Below are positions 43,201-50,607 of a stretch of 64,000 bases of DNA, one piece after another; position 1 is the first letter of the stretch; every line of letters starts with the position of its first letter. This DNA comes from Seleniivibrio woodruffii (lineage in GTDB: Bacteria; Chrysiogenota; Deferribacteres; Deferribacterales; Geovibrionaceae). The notes under the pieces are model-generated. The model searched no databases, had not been told where the DNA came from, and saw only the letters and a program-made list of their open reading frames with translations. Position numbers and translations under genes: made by a program. Location of the stretch: NCBI RefSeq assembly GCF_004339245.1, contig NZ_SMGG01000005.1, positions 62,001 through 126,000 of the forward strand. The letters are read 5' to 3'.

Positions 43201-43402
43201 GATAGGTTATCTGGTCTTCGATAAGGTCGGGTGAACGTCCCTGCCACTCAGTAAAAACTATTACCTGAACGTCGCTGAGGTCGGGAATGGCATCAAGGGG
43301 AGTTTTTTTCACCGACCACAGACCAAGTCCAACTGTCGCCAGAGTAAAGAGGATTATCAGAAACTTGTTTCTGGCCGAAAAGCCGATAAGTTTCTCAATC
43401 AT
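40274..43402 (-). CDS. cusA: Heavy-metal efflux RND pump, CusA-like
   Basis: The pump of about 1042 residues expels metal across the envelope with an adaptor and an outer-membrane channel. It has 12 membrane helices, and the RND family's [23 protein letters not shown] segment (cited in part) is conserved. The three methionines of the CusA copper/silver site are present in the matching phrases [23 protein letters not shown] and [10 protein letters not shown]. This supports Cu(I)/Ag(I) rather than Co/Zn/Cd. The ATG at 43402 overlaps the adaptor stop by 1 bp; a GTG at 43405 is an alternative. It is the last gene of the operon. Confidence 0.93.
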   Translation of the reverse strand: [1042 protein letters not shown]

Positions 43403-44529
43403 CACTGCACCTTAACGGGTTTAATGCCTTTCAGCTGTGCCTCGGAATCAAGCAGGAAGTTGGCTCCTCTGGCCACTGTGTCGTTCTCTTTCAGGCCTCT
43501 GCGGATCTCATAGAACCCGCCCGCCTTAACGCCGGTAACTATCTCTCTGGGCTCAAATTTTCCTGCACCCTTCGAAACGAAGACTATTTTGCGTCTGCCG
43601 TCGTCGATAACGGCATCCTCTTCAACTTTAAGAGCCTTGCCGGATTTGACGTTCAGAACTATATCCCCGTACATTGCGGGCTTAAGCAGGTTTCCGCTGT
43701 TGCGCACAGGAAATCTGACCTTGAGGGTTCTGGTGCTGCCCGAAACCTCGGGGTAGATGTAGTCGGCTTTTATATCAAAAGATTTTCCGGGCATGTTGGG
43801 AAGTGTGAACTTCGCCGTTGCGCCCTGTCTGATGAATTTCATATCCTCTTCGTACACATCCGCAATCACCCACATTCTGTCGGTTCCTGCCAGAGTGAAA
43901 AGCTCCATTCCCGGCTGAACCATCATTCCTGCGGCAACCCTCTTCTCCATGACGTAGCCGTTGGCAGGGCTGTATACCGCAACTGTGCGGCGTACCTTTC
44001 CGGTGCGCTCAAGCTCACGAATCTGAGCCTCGCTGAGATCCCACCAGCGCAGTCTCGCCCTTGCGCCCTCGGCAAGTTTTCTCGCATCACCGGCGAACAT
44101 ACTGCCGTAGCTGTCGGTGGTCTGCTGAGCGTCAAACGATTTTGCATGGCGCAGGAAAGAGAGATACTCCTCCTGTGCGGCAACCATTTCGGGGCTGTAG
44201 ATGTCGGCAACCTTTGCGCCTCTGGCAACGGTTTTGCCCTGATAGTCGACATAGAGTCTTTCTATCCAGCCTTCGAACTTGGTGTTAACGGCGAATGTGG
44301 ATGTTTCGTCCACGTTCACGATACCGGGGAGTTTTATTGTTTTGGAGGCATCGCCGTATTTAACCTTGGTCAGGCGCACGCCCATCTTCTGGAGCATCTG
44401 GGGGCTGACCTCAAGGAGCTTCTGCTCCTCGAAAGCGTCGAACTCGTCCGCAAAAGCAGGCAGAGAAATGGCAAATGCCGCCAGCAGAGTAAATATAAAA
44501 AGCTTAATTTTCATCGATGATCGTTCCAT
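43402..44529 (-). CDS. cusB: RND efflux periplasmic adaptor, CusB-like
   Basis: The adaptor of up to 375 residues links the CusA-like pump to the TolC-like channel. It has an export signal ending SLPAFA, a membrane-proximal region with VRLTKVKYGDASKTIKLPG, a lipoyl-type hairpin (YSPEMVAAQEEYL and RTVAVYSPANGYVMEKRVAAGMMV), and a beta-barrel domain. GGAGG precedes the ATG at 44529, and a second ATG at 44514 would also give a signal peptide. The start overlaps the tolC-like stop. N-terminal Met-rich copper sites as in E. coli CusB are not obvious. Confidence 0.9.
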   Translation of the reverse strand: MERSSMKIKLFIFTLLAAFAISLPAFADEFDAFEEQKLLEVSPQMLQKMGVRLTKVKYGDASKTIKLPGIVNVDETSTFAVNTKFEGWIERLYVDYQGKTVARGAKVADIYSPEMVAAQEEYLSFLRHAKSFDAQQTTDSYGSMFAGDARKLAEGARARLRWWDLSEAQIRELERTGKVRRTVAVYSPANGYVMEKRVAAGMMVQPGMELFTLAGTDRMWVIADVYEEDMKFIRQGATAKFTLPNMPGKSFDIKADYIYPEVSGSTRTLKVRFPVRNSGNLLKPAMYGDIVLNVKSGKALKVEEDAVIDDGRRKIVFVSKGAGKFEPREIVTGVKAGGFYEIRRGLKENDTVARGANFLLDSEAQLKGIKPVKVQ

Positions 44530-45760
44530 ACAGTGCGCCTCCGGTAAGTACGTTCAGTGCGCTGAGAGATTTTTGTTTCTCAGCATATTTGTCCAGATAT
44601 TTCATGCCGTATTCAACGGAAGTGTTTACGGCGGTTATAACGTTTTCAGCGGAGCCTCTGCCCTGTCTGTATGATGCGAGAGCCGCATCCCTTGTCTGGT
44701 CAGCCTTGGCGGATATGCCTGATTTATAAAGCTCCATTATGCGGCCGGATGCGTCGGCGGAGGCCATCTGCTCGGTTATCATGCTTCTGAGCTCGTGGCG
44801 CATGTTGTAGTAAACGGTGTCGGCCTTGAACTTCTGAGCCTTGGCTTCGTTTATTGCCGGAAGCTGTCTTTTGTTGTAGTAAAGGGGGACGTTGAAGGTC
44901 ACAGCCGCAGAATAGACATCGGACATTGTGAAACCCGGTCTGGGTTCATACCCGAGGCTCACTGTGAAATCGGGATATTTCTCAAGCTCCTTCATCTTAA
45001 CGTTTGCCTTCATAGCCTCGACCTCGTTCTCCATGCTTTTAAGGGTGTAGGAGTTCTGAGCGGCCATGTTGTAAAGCTCCTGAGCGGAAAGCTTCACCTC
45101 TCTTTCGGGCAGCTGAACAAAATCGCCGAACTCGTCCGAGTCACGCCCTGTGGCATGGGCAAGGGAGGTGCGGAGCATCCTGTCCTTCTCCTTCAGCATC
45201 TCTATGTCTTCCAGAACCATATATTTCTCACGCTGAATCATCAGCACATCTCTGGAATCCATCATGCCGGAGCTGTATTTCGCCTGAGCGGAGCTTTCGG
45301 TCATTTCCAGCAGTTTCAGTTTTGTGTTCTGGAGCTTAAGGGACTCCTGAACAGCATATATATCAAGATATAAAGACTTTACGGTGTGGATAACATTCAG
45401 CTTTTCAGCCCTCAGCAAATCTTTCTGGGCAAGTGCCTTATATTTGGCTTCGGCCTCTTTGCTGCCAAGCTTGCCGAAGAAGGGGAACATCTGGCTCACC
45501 ATTATGGTGTAACGTGACATGCCCTCTTCGCCTATGGTGTAGTATGTGCCTTCGTTAACAACGCCGAGGCTCACCATGGGGTCGTTCAGTGTTCCGGCAT
45601 ATTCGGAGGCATGCTCCAGAGCACGGACATCATATTTCATGGATTCCAGATTGATGTTTCTGGAAAGAGCGGTCTCAATCAGTTTATCTATATCAGCCGT
45701 CTCGGCATGGGCTGCCGCTGCGGTCAGGAGAATAAGCATTGCCAATATGTATCTTTTCAT
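44504..45760 (-). CDS. TolC-family outer-membrane efflux protein
   Basis: The ATG at 45760 follows GAGGAA and begins a Sec signal (MKRYILAMLILLTAAAAHA); an in-frame ATG at 45784 lacks a signal-like start. The product of about 418 residues shows the two repeated TolC/CusC halves rich in Ala, Glu and Gln helices (YKALAQKDLLRAEKLNVIHTV and AKAQKFKADTVYYNMRHELR, cited as short parts). It has strands such as PMVSLGVVNEG and FTVSLGYEPRPG. It supplies the outer-membrane channel. It is first of the three-gene efflux operon. Confidence 0.88.
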   Translation of the reverse strand: MKRYILAMLILLTAAAAHAETADIDKLIETALSRNINLESMKYDVRALEHASEYAGTLNDPMVSLGVVNEGTYYTIGEEGMSRYTIMVSQMFPFFGKLGSKEAEAKYKALAQKDLLRAEKLNVIHTVKSLYLDIYAVQESLKLQNTKLKLLEMTESSAQAKYSSGMMDSRDVLMIQREKYMVLEDIEMLKEKDRMLRTSLAHATGRDSDEFGDFVQLPEREVKLSAQELYNMAAQNSYTLKSMENEVEAMKANVKMKELEKYPDFTVSLGYEPRPGFTMSDVYSAAVTFNVPLYYNKRQLPAINEAKAQKFKADTVYYNMRHELRSMITEQMASADASGRIMELYKSGISAKADQTRDAALASYRQGRGSAENVITAVNTSVEYGMKYLDKYAEKQKSLSALNVLTGGALYGTIIDEN

Positions 45761-45792
45761 GATTTCCTCGTTAATGACTGTCAAAGTAAAGT

Positions 45793-45870
45793 CCGTCTCT
45801 GCGAGGAACGTAGTGATGCGGCAGTCTCATCGGTTGAGTTTGCTTCGTCACGTTGTTCCCCGCAAAGACT
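45793..45870. repeat. Palindromic dispersed repeat, GTCTCTGCGAGGAAC type
   Basis: The left arm GTCTCTGCGAGGAACGTAGTGATG and right arm TCGTCACGTTGTTCCCCGCAAAGAC are imperfect inverted copies. Related partial copies lie at 21.67 and 46.5 kb. Repeats of this look occur in many bacterial genomes. It lies between the tolC-like gene and the YtkA-like gene. Confidence 0.75.
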
Positions 45871-45902
45871 TATGCCTGCTTAACAATCTTCCAAACTTCT
45901 GA

Positions 45903-46292
45903 TTATCTTACGTCTACAGTGTAGGCCACTTTGCGGAGTTCTTTGTTGGGCAGGATGAACCTTACCTCAACGTTCCAGGGGCCTGACATGCCAAGGTCAA
46001 GGGTGGCTGTGTACACGCCGTTCTTGCCGTCGGCAACCGTTTTGTAGTCCATTGCGGGCATGCCTGCCATTGCGGGCATTGAGTAATAGACTGCAACTTT
46101 GGCGTCAACGGGTGCCTGTTTGCTGTCTTTGATAGTGACAGTTACCTTGTTTTTGCCTGTCACAGGGGGATTCTTGTCAAAAACTGATGCCACGGTGATG
46201 TCGCCTGCTTTTTTGCTGACCTCATAGGGAGCCGCAAATGCCAGCGCCGCAACGCTGAGAATAATAAAAAGTGTCATGATGAGCTTTCTCAT
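45903..46292 (-). CDS. YtkA/FixH-like periplasmic protein
   Basis: This 129-residue protein has a Sec signal (to LAFA, about residue 20) and an immunoglobulin-like beta domain. The motif VKVAVYYSMPAMAGMPAMDYKT-like region (KVAVYYSMPAMAGMPAM) and GVYTATLDLGMSGPWNVEVRF match the YtkA-like/FixH domain of copper and cytochrome oxidase assembly proteins. The Met-rich MPAMAGMPAM could bind Cu(I). It precedes the Cus-like operon on the same strand, with a repeat between, so a link to copper handling is likely. AGGAGG precedes the ATG. Confidence 0.78.
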   Translation of the reverse strand: MRKLIMTLFIILSVAALAFAAPYEVSKKAGDITVASVFDKNPPVTGKNKVTVTIKDSKQAPVDAKVAVYYSMPAMAGMPAMDYKTVADGKNGVYTATLDLGMSGPWNVEVRFILPNKELRKVAYTVDVR

Positions 46293-46504
46293 TATGTTCC
46301 TCCTGAAATGATTTCTGGAAGTGTATTATCATTTAACATGCCAACTCTTCCGCTCACACTGAAAACATACAATAAGCACTTAATTACAAATAATTTAACA
46401 ATAACTAGAAAAGATGGAGCGGCTGTGTTTATCAGGGTGTTATGACGACTATTCTTCATGCCGGAAAACGGCGGTGTATAATTTTCTACAACGGAGTTGA
46501 GTTT

Positions 46505-46548
46505 GCGTCATTGAGAACCTGCGTAAGCAGGTGTGGCAATCTCATCCG
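46505..46548. repeat. Partial dispersed repeat (GCGTCATTGAGAAC type)
   Basis: GCGTCATTGAGAACCTGCG, then AAGCAGGTGTGGCAATCTCATC, resembles the common palindromic element also seen at 45.8 kb. The inner CCTGCGTAAGCAGG is itself a hairpin. Confidence 0.5.
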
Positions 46549-46565
46549 CCAAATTTAAGAAAATG

Positions 46566-46606
46566 TAAATCCCTCCAAACCTCCCTTTGCCAAAGGGAGG
46601 CTTAAA
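46566..46606. repeat. Palindromic repeat, CCCCCTTT family, half copy 4
   Basis: AAATCCCTCCAAACCTCCC, TTTGCCAAA and GGGAGG match the right half of copy 1 read on the other strand. Confidence 0.75.
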
Positions 46607-46652
46607 TGGCGCATATTTACACGTCACCCTGAGGCGCACGGAGAACAATGAC

Positions 46653-46683
46653 AAAAAAAAGGCGCAGGATGACCTGCGCCCTT
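46653..46683 (-). terminator. Intrinsic terminator after the NitT/TauT binding-protein gene
   Basis: GGCGCAGG-ATGA-CCTGCGCC is a perfect hairpin. On the minus strand it is followed by eight T, ending the ABC operon. Confidence 0.9.
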
Positions 46684-46693
46684 AAGAAACGGC

Positions 46694-47698
46694 TTAGTAT
46701 TTGCCGTAGTTACGTTTTATGTTCTTGTACTGATCGAGACCGGGAAGATCGGCAAACACGAATTTTGCCAGTTTCTCGGGATCAGTTGAGGGGGCAAGAA
46801 TATCAACCTTTTTCAGCTCTTTCGCCGCATAAAGAACGGCTGATTTTGCTGCGTTTGTGGAGGGCTGATAGTCGTAGTGTTCAACAATCTGCGCCGCAAA
46901 CTCTTTGTCGATGGGAACGTATTTTTTCTCTGTAATGATAGCCGCTGCCTCGGCTCTGTTCAGGCTTATCCACTTGGCGGATTTTGCGAAGGCTCTTGTT
47001 ATCTTGGCCGCAAGTTCAGGGTTTTCTCTGACCAGTTTGCCGTTAACGCCTATCAGACAGCAATATTCATCCACATAGGGCTTTGTTTTTGCGCTGTCAA
47101 CCAGTGTGACCGCACCGGGAACTCCCTTTTCAATAATTGCGCCGATGGGGTCGGCAACGGCAACAGCATCAACCTCGCCCTTTTCCAGAGCTATCTTAAG
47201 CTCGGCGGGAGGGAATATTTTCCACTGAATATCTTTTTCGGGGCTGAGTCCGGCAATTGCTGTGGCTCTGAAAGCCAGCAGATGGGGAGCGGAACCGATT
47301 GAAGGAACGCCGACCTTTTTACCCTTAAGCTGTGTGACAGCGGTTATACCGGAGGCTTTCGAAGAAATTATCTTAAGACATCCGGTGTGAACGCCCACTG
47401 TGAGCTTAACGTCCAGTCCCTGCTCAATGGGTTTCAGCCAGTTCATCAGAAGCCCCTGAGCTGCGGCAATCTTGCCGGCGGCCAGTCCGTCTTTAACCGT
47501 GTTCCAGTCGCCTTTGACCAGTGTCACATCAAGTCCTTCCTCAGTAAAGAAACCCTTTTCCACTGCGATGTAGGTCGCAATTTCACACAGAACGCCCTGA
47601 TAGCCGATGTTGACGGGTGTTCCTGCGTTTGCCGCCGGAATGACGGTGATGGTCAGAAAGGTGTAAACCATGACCAGTGCGCAAAACTTCTTTATCAT
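46694..47698 (-). CDS. ABC transporter substrate-binding protein, NitT/TauT (NMT1/SsuA-like)
   Basis: The 334-residue protein has a Sec signal ending near AANA (residue 25) and the family start NIGYQGVLCEIATYIAVEKGFFTEEGLDV-type (short cite: AVEKGFFTEEGLDV). The LKGKKVGVPSIGSAPHL loop follows. The fold is that of sulfonate, taurine, nitrate or pyrimidine-precursor binding proteins. Cysteines in GVLCE, TGCLK and EYCCLIG are unusual for this group. It is last in a four-gene operon. Substrate unknown. Confidence 0.85.
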   Translation of the reverse strand: MIKKFCALVMVYTFLTITVIPAANAGTPVNIGYQGVLCEIATYIAVEKGFFTEEGLDVTLVKGDWNTVKDGLAAGKIAAAQGLLMNWLKPIEQGLDVKLTVGVHTGCLKIISSKASGITAVTQLKGKKVGVPSIGSAPHLLAFRATAIAGLSPEKDIQWKIFPPAELKIALEKGEVDAVAVADPIGAIIEKGVPGAVTLVDSAKTKPYVDEYCCLIGVNGKLVRENPELAAKITRAFAKSAKWISLNRAEAAAIITEKKYVPIDKEFAAQIVEHYDYQPSTNAAKSAVLYAAKELKKVDILAPSTDPEKLAKFVFADLPGLDQYKNIKRNYGKY

Positions 47699-47733
47699 AA
47701 GACTCCTCCTTTAATCCGCCGTGCGGAATTTTT

Positions 47734-48684
47734 TTACCATTTAACAAAAGACGGCTGCCATCCCATGAGCTTGTCCCTGAAAAGGAACAGCAGTTTTATG
47801 AATCCCGAAAAAATGACAGCAGAGATTATCAGCGTGGCGTAAACTTTCGCATATGCCGCCCAGCCTATCGCCCAGACGATATACCAGCCAAGACCGGAGC
47901 TTGCGCCCACCATTTCCGCAGTTATCAGCACCAGAAACGATGCGCCCACACCCATGAACTGTCCGACAAAAATCGTAGGCAGGGCATGTGGAACAGCCAC
48001 TCTGAAAAACTGCCCCCTCTGGCTTGTGCCAAGGAGTGCGGCGGCTTCGTAATATGCTTTGGGAACGTTATATATTGCTGATGCCGTCATAAGGGTCACA
48101 GGGAACCAGACCGCCAGAGACACCAGAAAAACACTTGCCGTGAAAGCGTTCGGAAAGACCAGAAGACAGACGGGGATCCATGCCGTGGCGGGCACAGGCC
48201 CCAGAATCCGCACAACGGGTGAGAGCCAGTAGGCCGCCCGTTTGCTCCACCCCAGAAGCGAGCCGCAAACTATTCCGGCCAGAGAACCCAGCAGAAACCC
48301 GCCCACAATAAGCTTTAAGGATGAGAGTGCGCTCCTTGTCAGAGTCTCCGTGTCCTCTATGAACACGTTGATCACCCTTTCGGGGCCGGGGAAATAGGGC
48401 ATGGGGAGGCGTGCCGTCTTTGAGGTGTAATAGTCCCAGACCACCACCAGAAGTACAGCCGCCGCCGCCAAAGGCGCCCTTTCGCCCCAATATTCTCTGA
48501 AGCCTTTAACGAAGACCGAAAGGAGGTAAAACACTCCGGTCACCCCTATAAGCCCCAGAATGAAAAGCTCGTAATATTCTGTTGAAATGGGAGAAAATAT
48601 ATCCGTGGGAAATTTCTGAAACTCCTTCAGACCTATTGAGGCCAGAAGGGGCAGAAGACCCGCATTAATAGGTTTTATCTTCAT
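47734..48684 (-). CDS. NitT/TauT-type ABC permease, second of two
   Basis: The 316-residue permease has six or seven membrane segments and a binding-protein-dependent transport motif in YYEAAALLGTSQRGQFFRVAVPHALPTIFVG. The coupling loop EAA...G is complete. It is a paralogue of the permease at 49.5 kb, sharing the phrase PVPATAWIPV versus PIPATAWLPI and a similar WY/FYIVWA end. The two may form a heterodimer. It lies between the ATPase and binding-protein genes. Confidence 0.88.
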   Translation of the reverse strand: MKIKPINAGLLPLLASIGLKEFQKFPTDIFSPISTEYYELFILGLIGVTGVFYLLSVFVKGFREYWGERAPLAAAAVLLVVVWDYYTSKTARLPMPYFPGPERVINVFIEDTETLTRSALSSLKLIVGGFLLGSLAGIVCGSLLGWSKRAAYWLSPVVRILGPVPATAWIPVCLLVFPNAFTASVFLVSLAVWFPVTLMTASAIYNVPKAYYEAAALLGTSQRGQFFRVAVPHALPTIFVGQFMGVGASFLVLITAEMVGASSGLGWYIVWAIGWAAYAKVYATLIISAVIFSGFIKLLFLFRDKLMGWQPSFVKW

Positions 48685-48695
48685 GAAATCCCCCG

Positions 48696-49496
48696 TTATA
48701 TTGCGAAATCCTGCGAAAATTCCTTCGCAAAACCGAATGTTTTAAGTATCTGCGAGCGAAGCTCGGTAAACGTAGGCGAGTTCCTCTTGCGGGGACGCTC
48801 AAGCTCAACGTTGATTATGTTCTTTATCCTGCCCGGCCTGTCGGACATTATTATGATGCGGTCTGACATATAGATGGCCTCGTCAATGTCGTGGGTGACC
48901 ATTATCATCGTCGTGTCACGCCTGTTGCGGATGTTCAGGATCTCATCCTGCATCTTCATGCGGGTGAAGGCGTCCAGTGCGCCCAGAGGTTCGTCCAGAA
49001 GCAGGATGGAAGGTTCGTTGGCCAGCGCCCTTGCAATGGCCGCCCTCTGCATCATTCCGCCTGAAAGTTTATGGGGATGCGCTTTTTTAAACCCTTCAAG
49101 CCCTGTCAGGGTGAGGTATTCGTCCACTTCCTCGTCAGTGATGGTTATGCCCCTCGATCTGGGGCCGAACTTTATGTTGTTCTCCAGAGTAAGCCACGGA
49201 AAGAGTGTCGGCTGCTGAAAGATAAGGCCTACCTCGGGGTTTGTTCCTGCGATGGGACTGCCGTCCAGAGTTATCTGACCTGCGGTTGCTGTCTCAAGTC
49301 CCGCAACGATCCTCAGCAGAGTGGATTTTCCGCATCCGGAAGGCCCCACGATGCTGACGAACTCGCCCTTTTTCACATCCAGATCAACAGGTGTCAGCGC
49401 CTCAAGGGCTGTGCCGTCCGAGTCTTTGAAAACTTTGGATACCCCCCTGACCGACAGTGCGGCGGAATGCGCATGCTGTAAGTGTTTCGTTACCAT
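48696..49496 (-). CDS. NitT/TauT-type ABC ATPase
   Basis: The 266-residue ATPase has GPSGCGKST, LSGGMMQRAAIARAL, ILLLDEPLGALDAFTR and the H-loop MVTHDIDEAIYMSD. It belongs to the SsuB/TauB/NrtD group. Its ATG is 7 bp inside the upstream permease gene, and the second permease follows after 11 bp. Confidence 0.92.
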   Translation of the reverse strand: MVTKHLQHAHSAALSVRGVSKVFKDSDGTALEALTPVDLDVKKGEFVSIVGPSGCGKSTLLRIVAGLETATAGQITLDGSPIAGTNPEVGLIFQQPTLFPWLTLENNIKFGPRSRGITITDEEVDEYLTLTGLEGFKKAHPHKLSGGMMQRAAIARALANEPSILLLDEPLGALDAFTRMKMQDEILNIRNRRDTTMIMVTHDIDEAIYMSDRIIIMSDRPGRIKNIINVELERPRKRNSPTFTELRSQILKTFGFAKEFSQDFAI

Positions 49497-50473
49497 TTAA
49501 TCAGCTCCTTCTGCCAAGAGAGAACCTTGTCTCTGAGTTTGAAAAGCAGTGTCATTATTGTAAAAAATATTATTGAAGCCACGATGAGTGACGCATATAT
49601 CCTTGCATAATCCGCATAGTCCCTCGCCCAGACGATGTAAAAACCTATGCCCGCCTTAACCCCCGCCATCTCCGCCGCAACCAGTGTGAGAAACGATGAA
49701 CCAAGCCCCATGAAAAGCCCTGTGAAGATGGTGGGCAATGCCGCAGGAAAGGCTACGAAAAGAGCCAGACGAACCCTGCCCGCACCCAGAATCCTCCCTG
49801 CCTCAATGACCCCGGAAGAAACGTTCATCACACCCGATGCCGTCATAACCGAGACGGGGAACCACACGGAAACCGCAATAAGAAACAGTGCGGCTGAAAA
49901 TGATGTGGGAAATGCGACTATTGCTATGGGCAGCCACGCCGTTGCGGGAATAGGCCCGATAAGCTTTATCAGCGGCATGAGCCAGTAGCGGCTGAGGGAG
50001 AATGAACCCGCCAGAACCCCTGTCAGAAGCCCGGCTAAAGCACCCAGAAAATATCCCTGCGCCAGAAGGAACAGAGAGTGGGCTACGCTTTTAGCTATCA
50101 CACCTGAATCGCTGATCAGAACGGTGACTATTCTGTATGGAGATGGGAAATAATCTGGGTTGAGAACAACATACAGCTCAGTTATCAGATCGTAGAACAC
50201 AAAAAGCCCAAGAACAGTAAACCAGAACGGCAGATTGTGTCTGTATGTTTTTCTGAAACTCTCCGAAACAGATGCATACAGAGCCGAACCCAAAAGCAGG
50301 GTGACAAGAATCAGCAGGAGAACCAGAAGCCCGTCGATGCCCTCTGTCAGAGGTTTTGCATATTCACGCTGAATGGTGAATGCGGTCAGGAATACGGCGG
50401 GAACAAAGAGGATATGATTGTTCCTCACTGTTTCCGTTATATTCAGAGCGGCAGCCGCCTGTCCTTTTTCCAT
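49490..50473 (-). CDS. NitT/TauT-type ABC permease, first of two
   Basis: The ATG at 50473 has GGAGG five nt upstream and is preferred to the TTG at 50488. The product of about 327 residues has membrane segments and the EAA-type loop VIEAGRILGAGRVRLALFVAFPAALPTIFTG. It opens the operon permease-ATPase-permease-binding protein. Upstream lies the terminator of the mnmA unit. Confidence 0.88.
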   Translation of the reverse strand: MEKGQAAAALNITETVRNNHILFVPAVFLTAFTIQREYAKPLTEGIDGLLVLLLILVTLLLGSALYASVSESFRKTYRHNLPFWFTVLGLFVFYDLITELYVVLNPDYFPSPYRIVTVLISDSGVIAKSVAHSLFLLAQGYFLGALAGLLTGVLAGSFSLSRYWLMPLIKLIGPIPATAWLPIAIVAFPTSFSAALFLIAVSVWFPVSVMTASGVMNVSSGVIEAGRILGAGRVRLALFVAFPAALPTIFTGLFMGLGSSFLTLVAAEMAGVKAGIGFYIVWARDYADYARIYASLIVASIIFFTIMTLLFKLRDKVLSWQKELIKW

Positions 50474-50540
50474 CAATACCTCCGGCAATATTAATCTATA
50501 AAATCTATGGATATTATGTGCAATTAAAAATAGACGAAAT

Positions 50541-50566
50541 AAAACCCGTTGTCAACACGGGTTTTT
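50541..50566 (-). terminator. Intrinsic terminator after mnmA
   Basis: AAAACCCGTT and its near inverse ACACGGGTTTTT form a hairpin. On the minus strand it is followed by a TTTTATTT tract. Confidence 0.75.
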
Positions 50567-50607
50567 GAAAACAGAACAAAAAGTTGAAATTGTTTTGAAA
50601 ATTATGA

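Larger units (their letters stand above)
46293..46652. other. Intergenic region with two repeat fragments
   Basis: About 360 bp without a gene. The AT-rich right flank of the YtkA-like gene (46293-46420) should contain its promoter, though no pair of boxes is convincing. The rest holds repeat fragments at 46505-46548 and 46566-46606. Confidence 0.45.
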
